A stretch of DNA of 64,000 nucleotides from Salinicola endophyticus (GCF_040536835.1 NZ_CP159578.1:248001-312000), one strand, 5' to 3'. Counted from the first letter of the stretch, positions 19,193 to 27,826 are shown. The notes: generated from the sequence alone by a model not told the origin. Made by a program: numbers and translations.

Positions 19193-21634
19193 TCAGCGCG
19201 GATCGTCACCGGCATCGTCGTCGACGTCGTCATGGGTCGGTTTGTTGTGCGTGGCATCGTGCGACCGGGTATCCGGTTGCTCGGAGGACGCGGCCGCCTG
19301 GGCGGTACCCGGAATGTCGCGCTTGTCGTCGCGCAGCACGCGCACGTGGGCCGGCGGCGCCGAGCCGTCCCGATCCTCGCCGAAGTAGAGCGTGGTGTGC
19401 GGGAACGGGATCTCGATACCGGCCTTGTCGAAGTAGAGCTTGACCAGGCGGTTGTAGGCGCGGCCCACACCCCACTGGTCGCCCGGGGTGGTCTTGATCA
19501 CCACACGGATATTGACCGAGCTGTCGGCCAGGGCGACCACGCCTGCCACGGTCATCGGGGCCAGCAGCTTGTGGCCATGCTCCTCGCTCGCCTTGAGCTC
19601 CTCGAACGCCGCCTGCAGCTGCTCGATGGCGTAATCGATGTTCTCGCGGTAGGCGATGCCGTACTCGCCGACATGGTTGCCGTATTCACGCATGAAGTTG
19701 GAGACCGTGCCCACCGACGAGAACGGCACGATATGGTAGGTACCGGAGAGGTCTCGGATCGCCACCGAGCGGATGCTGACGCGCTCGGCGGTACCGGTGA
19801 TGCCGCCCACGGAGACCACATCGCCAGTGTTCATGGCGTTCTCGAGCTGGATGAAGACCCCAGTGATGACGTCCTGGACCAGTTTCTGGGCACCGAAACC
19901 GATGGCCAGGCCCAGCACCCCGGCCCCGGCGATCAGCGGGCCGATATTGATACCGATCTGCGACAGCACGATCATCGCCGTCATGATGATCAGGGTGATC
20001 GCCAGGGCGTTGCGGAACAGGCTCATCAGGGTCTGGGCGCGGGCAGTCGGGGCGCCGCCGCCGGTCTCCGGGTTGAGATAGTTCTCGATCAGGCTGGCCA
20101 GGCCGATCCATACGATGGCGGCCACGGCCAGAATCAGGAGCACCTGGATCACGGCAGCGACGGTGCGCGCGCCGGCTTCGCTGGCGTACCAGGTGGCCAG
20201 GTCGAAGACGCCCCAGGCGTCCAGGGTGTACATCACCACCGCGACCAGAATGATCACGCGGATCACCTTGAGGAAGCTCGGCACATAGGCGTTGAGCCGC
20301 CCCTCGAGCATCGGCAGGCGCCGGCGCAGCTCGTCGGAGAGGGTGATGCGTCGCCCGATAAGCTGGGTCAGCAGCCCCGAGACCAGCATGCCGATGCCGA
20401 TGTAGAGGATCGTCTTCAGGGTCGCGATGAGCACGAACGGCAGCGCGGTTTCCGGATGCAGCAGGGTCACGCCGAACACCATCAGCGCATACAGAATGGC
20501 GATCACGTGCCACACGCCGGCCAGCATGCGCAGGGCGACGCGGGAGGCGGCCATGCTGGCCTGCTCGGCCTTGCCCAGGATCAGATCGCGCACCGCAAGG
20601 CGCTTCTTGAGGATCACGGTCATCGCCGCGAGCAGGGCGATCAGCATGATCAGCACGCTGATCACCTTGCCGAAGGCCGGCGACAGGTTGAGGCTCAGAA
20701 TCGGTACCACCACCAGCATGCCGTAGCCGACGAAGCCGGCCAGGCTGGCCAGGAAGCCGTTGCAGTAGCGTGCCTGGGCGGCGCTGATGGGCACCAGGCG
20801 CAGGCCTTCGTGGCTGGAGGCGAACAGCGCGCGCAGCGCGCACTTGAACAGCTCGATCATCAGGAAGGCGTTGAGGAACAGCGAGAAGCGCGTGTTCAAG
20901 GTGCCACTCTCGCCGACCAGGAAGGTGGCGACGAGGTTGCCGGCGACATAGGCCAGCACCACCACCACCACGTCGACCACTGCGGCCAGGATCACGCTGA
21001 CGATCACCCGCAGCAGGTGGGCGCGTCCATCACCCTGCAGTGACCAGCGACTGAACCGGTTGAACAGCGGCCCGGCGAGGCGCCGCAGCACGAAGAACGC
21101 GACCACGGTGGCGACGATCACCATGCCCAGCTCCAGCGCGGCATCGAGGAAGTCGCTCAGGCTGAAGGCGGGGCCGCTGCTGGCGGCGGCGTCGCCGCTG
21201 CCGAAGAAACCGCTGACCAGCGCCGCCACGGCGGTGAACTGCCCGCCGATGTCATCGGCGAAGGCGCTGGTGATCTGCGCCATGCGCCGCGGGAAGGAGA
21301 CGTCCTCGGTAGTCGTGGCGTTATCGGCGCTCTTGGCACCGTCGGCGGAGGCCTGGCTGGTATTCGCCTCCGCGGGCGCGCTGCCCTGCGGTTTCCCGTC
21401 ACCGGCCTGGGGCTGCTCGGCGGCAAGCTTGCGCAGCTGATCGATCAGCGCCTGACGCGACTGCTCGTTCTCCAGCAGGTCGGCCATCGTCGAGTAGGCG
21501 GGGCCTTCCTCGGCGGGCGCGCTCGACGACGCATCTGAGCTGGCGTCCTGTTGCGCCATCAGCGGGGCGGCGAAGAACAGCAGTATCAAGAGTAGCCAGC
21601 GGCTCGGCCAGCGATCGGGGCGAGGGGTGGGCAC
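19193..21634 (-). CDS. ybiO: YbiO-type mechanosensitive channel
   Basis: A large MscS-superfamily channel of 813 residues. It has a cleavable signal peptide, a periplasmic region with the LLENEQSRQALIDQLR segment that closely resembles E. coli YbiO, about eleven hydrophobic helices, and the MscS pore helix GAGVLGLAIGFGAQ followed by the cytoplasmic beta domain. The C-terminal tail is His- and Asp-rich and unlike YbiO. It would open under hypo-osmotic shock, which would suit a salt-adapted host. It is a single gene with its own promoter region. Confidence 0.9.
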   Translation of the reverse strand: MPTPRPDRWPSRWLLLILLFFAAPLMAQQDASSDASSSAPAEEGPAYSTMADLLENEQSRQALIDQLRKLAAEQPQAGDGKPQGSAPAEANTSQASADGAKSADNATTTEDVSFPRRMAQITSAFADDIGGQFTAVAALVSGFFGSGDAAASSGPAFSLSDFLDAALELGMVIVATVVAFFVLRRLAGPLFNRFSRWSLQGDGRAHLLRVIVSVILAAVVDVVVVVLAYVAGNLVATFLVGESGTLNTRFSLFLNAFLMIELFKCALRALFASSHEGLRLVPISAAQARYCNGFLASLAGFVGYGMLVVVPILSLNLSPAFGKVISVLIMLIALLAAMTVILKKRLAVRDLILGKAEQASMAASRVALRMLAGVWHVIAILYALMVFGVTLLHPETALPFVLIATLKTILYIGIGMLVSGLLTQLIGRRITLSDELRRRLPMLEGRLNAYVPSFLKVIRVIILVAVVMYTLDAWGVFDLATWYASEAGARTVAAVIQVLLILAVAAIVWIGLASLIENYLNPETGGGAPTARAQTLMSLFRNALAITLIIMTAMIVLSQIGINIGPLIAGAGVLGLAIGFGAQKLVQDVITGVFIQLENAMNTGDVVSVGGITGTAERVSIRSVAIRDLSGTYHIVPFSSVGTVSNFMREYGNHVGEYGIAYRENIDYAIEQLQAAFEELKASEEHGHKLLAPMTVAGVVALADSSVNIRVVIKTTPGDQWGVGRAYNRLVKLYFDKAGIEIPFPHTTLYFGEDRDGSAPPAHVRVLRDDKRDIPGTAQAAASSEQPDTRSHDATHNKPTHDDVDDDAGDDPR

Positions 21635-21993
21635 GCTTCAACCTCCTTGTCTGAAGGGCGGGGTCTTAAGGGCTGTGTCTCAAAATGTCGTCAGGCCAGA
21701 GCGATGGCCGGGCGCTCGCGCGGCGACGATCGGCCTCCAGCTTAACCATCCTTAGGGTAACATTTTATCGTCATACGGAAATTCAGCAGTCGCCGGACCT
21801 CTTGAGGCTAGTCAATCCGTGCCCGCTTGCCACTGGATCGCCATGGATTTGCCAGCGACAGTGGCGATATCGCTGGACAAGTCGCGATTCTTTGCCACGC
21901 TCAGTCGAGCCGTCGGATCGGATGCCGTCGTGCTGTCTCCTCCAACCTCAAGTCCGGCGCCAGCCTGCGCTGGAGCCCTGTCAGGGATCGATC
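21635..21993. other. Intergenic region upstream of ybiO and the zinc-ribbon gene
   Basis: A 359-base stretch of lower GC than its neighbours. A reading frame in phase with the zinc-ribbon gene extends back to 21685, but the added residues look like random translation. I see no tRNA, repeat or clear promoter. Confidence 0.5.
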
Positions 21994-22185
21994 ATGCTCA
22001 ACGTGACCCTCGAACTGCGCTGTAACGTCTGCGGCGGCGAGCGCTTTCTGCTGCCGACGCTCGATGAATCGTCACAGGATGTGCGCTGTGCCGGCTGCTC
22101 GGCCTTCAAGTGCAAGCATCAGGACCTGGAGCGGGCCATGGCCGCAGCCGGGCCCCGCCGCGGTGGGCGGCACCCGGCGCTGTAG
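21994..22185 (+). CDS. Small zinc-ribbon protein of unknown function
   Basis: A 63-residue protein with two CxxC pairs, CNVC at about 10-13 and CAGC about 20 residues later, plus one more Cys (FKCKHQD), enough to bind one zinc. The N-terminal MLNVTLELRC looks like the first strand of a rubredoxin-like knuckle. The C-terminus is basic (GRRGGRH). I chose the ATG at 21994, which has AGGGA upstream, over the longer frame from 21685. It lies convergent to ssrA and shares its terminator. I do not recognise a named family. Confidence 0.65.
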   Translation: MLNVTLELRCNVCGGERFLLPTLDESSQDVRCAGCSAFKCKHQDLERAMAAAGPRRGGRHPAL

Positions 22186-22241
22186 CTGCCCACGGCCCGA
22201 TGGTCGTGCACAAGACGTCCGGGCACAAAACGCCCGGACAC

Positions 22242-22272
22242 AAAAAAAGCACCTCTCTCGAGGTGCTTTTTT
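22242..22272 (-). terminator. Bidirectional terminator of ssrA and the zinc-ribbon gene
   Basis: A 14-base arm (seven As then GCACCTC) pairs across a TCTC loop with GAGGTGCTTTTTT. It begins eight bases past the tmRNA CCA end. A further perfect hairpin (GTCCGGGC with GCCCGGAC, 22217-22239) lies beside it on the zinc-ribbon side. Confidence 0.88.
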
Positions 22273-22279
22273 CTGGTGT

Positions 22280-22658
22280 TGGTGGAGGCGGGGGGAATTG
22301 AACCCCCGTCCGCCGGCACTCACCCATCGGCTCTACATGCTTAGTTCCGTCTTTTGATTTAGCGCAGTGACCTCCGACGGGCAGGATGACACCTTGCGAT
22401 CTCTCTAAGGTTTAACGCATGTCAGGAGAGCGCTGACATACGCGGTCCCATCAGCTTTAGCTCGTATCCTCTCCGCGATGAATGGGCACATCGCTTCGAG
22501 GCCAGACAACAGCTAGCAGTTCTTAGGCTGCCAGTGCGCCTTGAGCGTAGTTTTCGTCGTTTGCGACTATTTAATCGTAACGTTGGATTTACGAGATACG
22601 TTACGCTCTCGGCATGCACCTCAGGGATTGTCACCGGCGTCGAAGCCATGTCGCCCCC
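22280..22658 (-). ncRNA. ssrA: Transfer-messenger RNA (tmRNA)
   Basis: The rescue RNA that frees stalled ribosomes and tags the nascent protein for proteolysis. The 3' end at 22280 is CCA, preceded by a T arm with GGGTTCAATTCCC. The 5' end at about 22658 is GGGGGCG, which pairs with CGCCTCC near the 3' end with one G-U pair; it is followed by the typical ACATGGCTTCGACG. The tag frame at 22523-22564 reads ANDENYAQGALAA then a stop. The length of about 379 bases is normal. smpB lies just upstream on the same strand, as in many relatives. Confidence 0.96.
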
Positions 22659-22671
22659 TTGGAACCCCGAT

Positions 22672-22680
22672 ATTCTATCA
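22672..22680 (-). promoter_or_regulatory. Likely ssrA promoter (-10 region)
   Basis: On the minus strand TGATAGAAT forms an extended -10 (TAGAAT at 22677-22672) about 14 bases before the mature tmRNA 5' end, leaving room for a short 5' leader removed by RNase P. No strong -35 is visible. Confidence 0.55.
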
Positions 22681-22736
22681 GTTGGGGATGACCCCACGCC
22701 ATCTCAATCGTCGAATTGCACTCTTCACGCTGCGCC

Positions 22737-23216
22737 TCAGGCGTGGTCGCGCATCACCCGCGCCTTCTCGCGATTCCAGTCGCGCTCCTTCTGGGTGGCG
22801 CGCTTGTCGTGCAATTGCTTGCCGCGCACCAGCGCCAGCTCGCACTTGACCAGATTCTTCTTCCAGTAGAGCTTGAGCGGCACACAGGTGTGGCCCTTCT
22901 CCTGGGTCCGCGAGAAGATCCTGGCGATCTCCTTGCGATGCAGCAGCAGCTTGCGCGTGCGGTCGGGCTCGGCCACCACGTGGGTGCTGGCGGTGTTGAG
23001 CGGCGTGATGTGGCTGCCCAGCAGCCAGGCCTCGCCGTTCTTGATCAGGATATAGGTGTCGGTGAGCTGGGCCTTGCCGGCACGCAGGCTCTTGACCTCC
23101 CAACCGCTCAGCGAGAGACCCGCCTCGAAGGTTTCGTCGATGTGATACTCGAAACGAGCCTTCTTGTTCTGGGCGATCGTGTTGTTGCCGGGCGCGTTGC
23201 CTTTCTTCTTACCCAT
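22737..23216 (-). CDS. smpB: tmRNA-binding protein SmpB
   Basis: Binds tmRNA and delivers it to stalled ribosomes. The form starting [10 protein letters not shown] is 159 residues, as against 160 in E. coli. It contains the conserved [19 protein letters not shown] and HITPL segments and the Lys/Arg-rich tail ([16 protein letters not shown]) that reaches into the mRNA channel. The upstream GAGGTG supports this start; an in-frame GTG farther up would add an unconserved 20 residues. Confidence 0.97.
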   Translation of the reverse strand: MGKKKGNAPGNNTIAQNKKARFEYHIDETFEAGLSLSGWEVKSLRAGKAQLTDTYILIKNGEAWLLGSHITPLNTASTHVVAEPDRTRKLLLHRKEIARIFSRTQEKGHTCVPLKLYWKKNLVKCELALVRGKQLHDKRATQKERDWNREKARVMRDHA

Positions 23217-23340
23217 GACACCTCTTCGCGGCGATATCCGGTACGCCCGCAGACCTGGGGGCGAGCGTGCTACCATTCAAGCATGTGAGAAATAGCCCCC
23301 ATGATACGCGCATCGGGGCGATAAATCAGTGGAGAGCTAC

Positions 23341-23775
23341 ATGCCAAGCGTGCACCGGTCTGCTTTTGTCCGGCATACCCCGGAACAGATGTTCGAGCTG
23401 GTCAATGACTTCGAACGCTACCCGGAATTCCTCCCCGGCTGCCGTCGGGCCCGGGTGATCGAACGCGGAGAGGATTACTTGATCGGCAGCATGACCCTGG
23501 CCAAGGGCGGCGTCGAGCAGACCGTGACCACGCGCAATGATCTCAAGCGCCCCGGGCGCATCGATCTGTCGCTGGTCGACGGCCCGTTCAAGCGCCTCGA
23601 GGGATGCTGGCTGTTCCGTGATCTGGGCGAGAACGCCTGCAAGGTGGAGCTGGAGATGGAGTTCGAGTTCAGCAACCGGCTGCTGGGCATGGCCTTCGGC
23701 CGTCTGTTCCAGCAGGTCGCGGGGCAGCTGATCGACGCTTTCACCCGGCGCGCCGATCAGGTCTATGGGCGCTGA
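23341..23775 (+). CDS. ratA: RatA/coenzyme Q-binding START-domain protein
   Basis: A 144-residue START-fold protein close to E. coli RatA (YfjG) and the Coq10 family: QMFELVNDFERYPEFLPGC, VDGPFKRLEG and FEFSNRLLGMAFGR are typical. RatA has been described as blocking 70S association, while Coq10 relatives bind ubiquinone; the sequence does not decide which role applies. GGAGAG four bases before the ATG at 23341 supports this start over a GTG 12 bases earlier. It is divergent from smpB and overlaps rnfH. Confidence 0.92.
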   Translation: MPSVHRSAFVRHTPEQMFELVNDFERYPEFLPGCRRARVIERGEDYLIGSMTLAKGGVEQTVTTRNDLKRPGRIDLSLVDGPFKRLEGCWLFRDLGENACKVELEMEFEFSNRLLGMAFGRLFQQVAGQLIDAFTRRADQVYGR

Positions 23776-24142
23776 CGCCATGCCTCCCGCAGCCGATGCC
23801 CGCGAGATTAGCGGTACCGAGTCGGGCGAGGCGCCGGCCGGAGACAGTGCGCTGGTCGAGGTGGCCTACGCCACGCCGGCGCATCAGCGTATCGTCACGC
23901 TCGCGTGGTCGGCGGGGCTGACCGCGCGGGAGGCGGTGATGCGTGCCGATCTGCCGACCTATTTCGCCGACCTCGACGAGGCCTGGCTGGCGAGTGCGCC
24001 GCTGGGGATCTTCGGCGAGCGTCTTGTCCACCCCGAGCAGCGCGAACTGCTGCCGGGGGAGCGGGTCGAGGTCTACCGCCCGCTGCACATCGACCCCAAG
24101 CAGGCGCGACGCGAGCGGGCGGCCCGCAGGCCGCCGCGCTGA
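23765..24142 (+). CDS. rnfH: RnfH/RatB family ubiquitin-like protein
   Basis: A 125-residue protein of the RnfH (RatB, UPF0125) family with a beta-grasp ubiquitin-like fold: VEVAYATPAHQRIVTL, then LGIFGERL and GERVEVYRPLHIDPKQARRERA near the end. It nearly always follows ratA, here with an 11-base overlap. The first 25 or so residues are an unconserved extension; a second ATG at 23780 would be an equally good start. Its biochemical role is unsettled. Confidence 0.88.
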   Translation: MGADAMPPAADAREISGTESGEAPAGDSALVEVAYATPAHQRIVTLAWSAGLTAREAVMRADLPTYFADLDEAWLASAPLGIFGERLVHPEQRELLPGERVEVYRPLHIDPKQARRERAARRPPR

Positions 24143-24165
24143 TTCGCACTCGGTAAAGAGAGGGG

Positions 24166-24588
24166 TTAAAGGCCTGTGGGGCCGACCTGCGGCACCGCAG
24201 CACCTTCACCGGCACCTTCGACCGCCGGCCCCGGGCCGCTGTCCTGGTCGAGTTCGACGTCGGCATTCATGTCACCGGACTTCTGGATGTCGACCACCTG
24301 GTCGTTGGCGAAGGTGAGCGTGACCCGCTTCTCCACCGTGCCGCCGTAGGCCTTGTCGAGATAGAAGACGTAGTCCCACTGGTCGGAGGAGAAGGGCGCT
24401 TCCATCAGCGGCGTTCCCATGACCTGAACGACCTGGGCGCGGCTCATGCCGGTATGGAGCTGAGACACCATGTCCTGGGTGATGAGGTTGCCCTGGACGA
24501 GGTCGCGTTTGTAGACGCCAAAGTAGCTACAGCCAGCGATGAGAGACGCTGCGAGCACGAGTACGGCCGTTCTGATCAGGTTTTGCAT
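24166..24588 (-). CDS. bamE: Outer-membrane assembly lipoprotein BamE (SmpA)
   Basis: A small lipoprotein of the Bam complex that inserts beta-barrel proteins. The 140-residue protein has a signal peptide with lipobox LIAGC (Cys20), then the BamE fold with GNLITQDMVSQLHTGMSRAQV and MGTPLM. The C-terminal 30 residues are acidic, Gly-rich and unconserved. The start MQNLIRTAV is 72 bases from the divergent fur start, the common bamE-fur arrangement. Confidence 0.95.
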   Translation of the reverse strand: MQNLIRTAVLVLAASLIAGCSYFGVYKRDLVQGNLITQDMVSQLHTGMSRAQVVQVMGTPLMEAPFSSDQWDYVFYLDKAYGGTVEKRVTLTFANDQVVDIQKSGDMNADVELDQDSGPGPAVEGAGEGAAVPQVGPTGL

Positions 24589-24660
24589 TTGAGTCCGTCT
24601 TTCACTATCGTTGCGTGGATTGATCATACCCGACACGGGACGCCACTGCGAAGAGCGACC

Positions 24661-25110
24661 ATGGCAGACGAAAACCAAGAATTGCGCAAGGCGGGACTCA
24701 AGGTCACTCTGCCGCGTGTCAAGATCCTGCAGATTCTCGAAGCGACACGTATGGAAGAAGAGCTCCATATGAGCGCCGAGGACGTCTACAAGGCGCTGCT
24801 GGAGTCGGGAGAAGACGTCGGCCTCGCTACCGTATACCGTGTGCTGACTCAGTTCGAGGCCGCTGGCCTGGTGGTGCGTCACAATTTCGACGGCGGCCAT
24901 GCCGTGTTCGAGATGACCCAGGAAGAGCACCATGACCACATGGTGGACCTGGAGTCCGGTGATATCGTCGAGTTCTACGACGAAGAGATCGAGCGGCGCC
25001 AGCGTGAGATCGTCGAAGAGCACGGCTACGAGCTGGTCGAGCATGCGCTGGTGCTTTACGTCCGCCCGCGCGGCTCCAAGGCGACGCGCCAGGACAGCAG
25101 CAAGAAGTGA
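24661..25110 (+). CDS. fur: Ferric uptake regulator Fur
   Basis: Iron-responsive repressor of 149 residues. The N-terminal winged helix includes LPRVKILQILE and GLATVYRVLTQFEAAGLV; the dimer domain has the metal ligands HHDHMVD and IEFYDEE-like IVEFYDEEIERRQREI. Unlike E. coli Fur, the whole protein has no cysteine: the CxxC after HHDHM is replaced by D-L-E-S. The structural zinc site is therefore absent, as in Pseudomonas-type Fur. The start MADENQELRKAG fits homologues. bamE is divergent. Confidence 0.95.
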   Translation: MADENQELRKAGLKVTLPRVKILQILEATRMEEELHMSAEDVYKALLESGEDVGLATVYRVLTQFEAAGLVVRHNFDGGHAVFEMTQEEHHDHMVDLESGDIVEFYDEEIERRQREIVEEHGYELVEHALVLYVRPRGSKATRQDSSKK

Positions 25111-25149
25111 CTCCCTGGCCCGCCTGCAGGGCACAAGCGATATCACCAG

Positions 25150-25177
25150 AACGCCGACCCCCAGGGGTCGGCGTTTT
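25150..25177 (+). terminator. Terminator between fur and the convergent recN
   Basis: An 11-bp stem (AACGCCGACCC with GGGTCGGCGTT) with a CCAG loop ends in TTTT. It can serve fur, and perhaps recN from the other side. Confidence 0.87.
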
Positions 25178-25224
25178 GCGTTGTGTGCAGTGTGGTGAGT
25201 GCGCTCGCGAGGCGCTGGCGATGC

Positions 25225-26898
25225 TCAGTGCGCCCCGGTCTGGCTCGCCGCCAGCATCTCGCGGGCGTGGGCCAGGGTGCGCTCCGAGAGTTTGACGCCG
25301 CCGAGCATGCGCGCGATCTCGCGCACTCTGCCCGCTTCGTCGAGCTGCGCCATCTGGGTGCGGGTGGCCTCGTCGCTGGACTGCTTTTCGATGTGCAGGT
25401 GCTGGTGCGCCTGGGCGGCAACCTGGGGCAGGTGGGTCACGGTCATGATCTGGGCTTTCTGGCCCAGCCGGCGCAGCAGCTGGCCGACGATCTCGGCGGT
25501 GGCGCCGGAGATGCCGACATCGACCTCGTCGAACACCAGCGTGGCCAGGGTGCTGTGGCTGGCCGCGACTACCTGGATCGCCAGGCTGACGCGGGAGAGC
25601 TCGCCGCCGGAAGCGACCTTGGCCAGTGGCCGCGGCGGCTGGCCGGGGTTGGCGCTGATCAAGAGGCTGACGCGGTCGACCCCGTGGGGCTGCGGCGTCT
25701 CCAGCGGGGTGACCTCGACCGCGAAGCGCGCCTTCTCCATGCCCAGGAAAGCGAGCTGCTCCTGTACCTGACGGGCGAATTCGGTGGCACTGGTCTGGCG
25801 CGCCTCGCTGATCTGGCGGGCGGCGTCGCGGTAGTGCTGGCGCGTCTCCTCAAGCCGCGCGCGCAGGCTGTCGAGGTCGTCATCGCCGCCATCGAGATCG
25901 GCCAGCTCGGCGCTCAGGCGCTGGTGCAGCGCGACCAGCTCGTCGGGCATGACGTGGTGCTTGCGCGCAATGCGGTGGATCTCGCCGAGGCGCTCGTCGA
26001 CCCAAGCCAGTCTTTGCGGATCGAGCTCGGTGGACTCGACGAAGTGGTGTAGCTCCCGGGCCGCCTCCTCGAGCTGGATCTGGGCATCACCGAGCATGCC
26101 GAGCGCTTCCGCCAGGCTGCCGCGGTCGCTGCCCGGCACACGCGACAGGCGCGTGTGTGCCTGCAGTAGCAGGCCCAGTGCACCGCCTTCGTCGTGGTCG
26201 CAGCAGTCGGCGGCGAACTGCGCCTCGCGCAGGGTCTCCTCCAGATGCGCCAGGGTCTCCTGCTCCTGTTCCAGTGCCTCCAGTTCGTCTGCCTGCAGTG
26301 CCAGCTGATCCAGCTCCTCCACCTGATAGCGCAGCAGTTGGCGCTTGGCCTCGCGCTCCTCGTCGTTCTCGCTGCGCTGACGATACTGCTTGCGCAGGCT
26401 CTGCCACTGGCGGTACAGCGCCGCCAGATCGTCGACCGCGCGGCGCTGGCCGGCGGCGTCGTCGAGCAGGCGGCGATGGGTCTCCTCGTTGAGCAGCGCC
26501 TGGTGGGCATGCTGGCTGTGGACGTCGATCAGACACTCGCCGAGCTCGCGCAGGTCGGCGATGGTGCAGGGCTGGCCGTTGATCCACGCCTTGGAGCGTC
26601 CGGAAGCGGTGACCACTCGGCGTAGCAGGCAATCCTCGCTCGGCAGTTCGCGCGCGGCGAGCCAGGCCCGCGCCTCGGCGCGGCCGCTGAGGTCGAAGCG
26701 CGCGCTGAGATCGGCGCGTTCGGCGCCATGACGCACGCCGCCGGCATCGGCGCGTTCGCCCAGGCAGAGCCCGAGGGCGCCGAGCAGGATCGACTTGCCC
26801 GCCCCGGTCTCACCGGTGATGGCGGTCATGCCGGACTGGAACTCCAGATCGAGGGTGTCGACGATGGCGAAGTCGCGAATGGCGAGTTGGATCAGCAT
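25225..26898 (-). CDS. recN: DNA repair protein RecN
   Basis: SMC-like ATPase for double-strand break repair, 557 residues as in the family. It has a Walker A GETGAGKS (29-36), a long central coiled coil (about 150-370) rich in Glu, Arg and Leu, the signature region LAKVASGGELSRVSLA and Walker B VFDEVDVGISG. It is a single gene with an SOS-type promoter directly upstream. Confidence 0.97.
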   Translation of the reverse strand: MLIQLAIRDFAIVDTLDLEFQSGMTAITGETGAGKSILLGALGLCLGERADAGGVRHGAERADLSARFDLSGRAEARAWLAARELPSEDCLLRRVVTASGRSKAWINGQPCTIADLRELGECLIDVHSQHAHQALLNEETHRRLLDDAAGQRRAVDDLAALYRQWQSLRKQYRQRSENDEEREAKRQLLRYQVEELDQLALQADELEALEQEQETLAHLEETLREAQFAADCCDHDEGGALGLLLQAHTRLSRVPGSDRGSLAEALGMLGDAQIQLEEAARELHHFVESTELDPQRLAWVDERLGEIHRIARKHHVMPDELVALHQRLSAELADLDGGDDDLDSLRARLEETRQHYRDAARQISEARQTSATEFARQVQEQLAFLGMEKARFAVEVTPLETPQPHGVDRVSLLISANPGQPPRPLAKVASGGELSRVSLAIQVVAASHSTLATLVFDEVDVGISGATAEIVGQLLRRLGQKAQIMTVTHLPQVAAQAHQHLHIEKQSSDEATRTQMAQLDEAGRVREIARMLGGVKLSERTLAHAREMLAASQTGAH

Positions 26899-26935
26899 GC
26901 TGCCTCCCGAGGATCGATGGCGGCCATACAGTAGT

Positions 26936-26971
26936 CTGTTCGTTTATACAGTAGTCGGTTCGACGCTTCAA
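26936..26971 (-). promoter_or_regulatory. SOS promoter of recN with LexA box
   Basis: On the minus strand TTGAAG (26971-26966) and TATAAA (26948-26943) are 17 bases apart, a good sigma-70 promoter. The LexA box CTGT-N8-ACAG at 26936-26951 covers the -10, so LexA would block the promoter directly. It lies about 38 bases from the recN start. The same area contains a 20-base tandem duplication (26926-26945 and 26946-26965). Confidence 0.85.
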
Positions 26972-27034
26972 TCCACCCCGCGGTGCCTGAAAGGCGGGTG
27001 GTGCGTTCCGGCATTCACGTAAAGCGCGCCAACG

Positions 27035-27062
27035 CTTGAGATCGTCGCGGGCAGCCCCATAT
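27035..27062 (+). promoter_or_regulatory. Heat-shock (sigma-32) promoter of grpE
   Basis: CTTGAGA at 27035-27041 and CCCCATAT at 27055-27062, with a 13-base spacer, fit the sigma-32 consensus (CTTGAAA and CCCCATnT) at nearly every position. They lie about 90 bases before the grpE start. Confidence 0.87.
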
Positions 27063-27154
27063 AGGAAGTCACTTGGATATCAATAGCGAGCGTCGATGAC
27101 GCCGACGCCGTCTTTATACTGGTGCTTTCATTACATCCATATCGGGAGAGACTC

Positions 27155-27778
27155 ATGGCCAGAGATCCGCAGAAGCCCGTCGACGAAGAGATCGAGCGCG
27201 CCGAGCGCGACGGCGAACCGCAGCCGACCCAGGCGCCGCTCGAGGGTGATCTCGACGCGGTTGCCGACGAACTCGAGCATGAGCCTGGCGAGACCGGCGG
27301 CGACGCCAACCCCGAGGCAGAAGTGCTGGCCGCGCGGGTCGAAGAGCTGGAGCAGGCGCTCACCGAGGCCAAGGATCAGTCGATGCGTGCCGCCGCCGAG
27401 GCCCAGAATGCCCGCCGGCGCGCCGAGCAGGATGCCGAGAAGGCTCGGAAGTTCGCCCTGGAGAAGTTCGTCAAGGAGCTGCTGCCGGTGGTCGACAGTC
27501 TGGAAAAGGGGCTGGAGAGCATGCAGGAGGTCGACGAGACCCACCGTGAGGGGGTGTCGATGACTCTGAAGATGCAGCTCGACGTGCTCGCCAAGTTCGG
27601 CGTCGAGCAGATCGACCCGCAGGGTGAACCGTTCGATCCGCAGTTCCACGAAGCGATGAGCATGGTGCCCAATCCGGAGCTCGACCCCAACACGGTCATG
27701 GATGTGATGCAGAAGGGTTACACCCTGAACGGGCGTCTGGTGCGGCCGGCGATGGTCATCGTCAGCAAGTCGGCCTGA
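27155..27778 (+). CDS. grpE: Nucleotide exchange factor GrpE
   Basis: Releases ADP from DnaK. The 207-residue protein has a charged, disordered N-terminus, a long coiled coil (about 55-115) and the C-terminal beta domain with [12 protein letters not shown] and [25 protein letters not shown] precedes the ATG at 27155; an earlier in-frame ATG is not supported. It is followed by dnaK and dnaJ. Confidence 0.97.
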   Translation: MARDPQKPVDEEIERAERDGEPQPTQAPLEGDLDAVADELEHEPGETGGDANPEAEVLAARVEELEQALTEAKDQSMRAAAEAQNARRRAEQDAEKARKFALEKFVKELLPVVDSLEKGLESMQEVDETHREGVSMTLKMQLDVLAKFGVEQIDPQGEPFDPQFHEAMSMVPNPELDPNTVMDVMQKGYTLNGRLVRPAMVIVSKSA

Positions 27779-27798
27779 CGCAATCTGGGCCGACGGGG

Positions 27799-27826
27799 CT
27801 TGAAAGGCGCCCGAAAGCCCCCAGAT
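27799..27826 (+). promoter_or_regulatory. Heat-shock (sigma-32) promoter of dnaK
   Basis: A perfect CTTGAAA at 27799-27805 is followed 13 bases later by CCCCAGAT at 27819-27826, one base off the sigma-32 -10. It lies about 75 bases before the dnaK start, so dnaK can be induced separately from grpE. Confidence 0.82.

Noticed and set aside
21665..21690. GGGCTGTGTCTCAAA resembling the end of an insertion sequence
   Set aside because: No matching inverted end, target duplication or transposase is nearby, so it is probably chance.
21685..21993. N-terminal extension of the zinc-ribbon gene
   Set aside because: The added 103 residues look like random translation, and a good ATG with a ribosome site exists at 21994.
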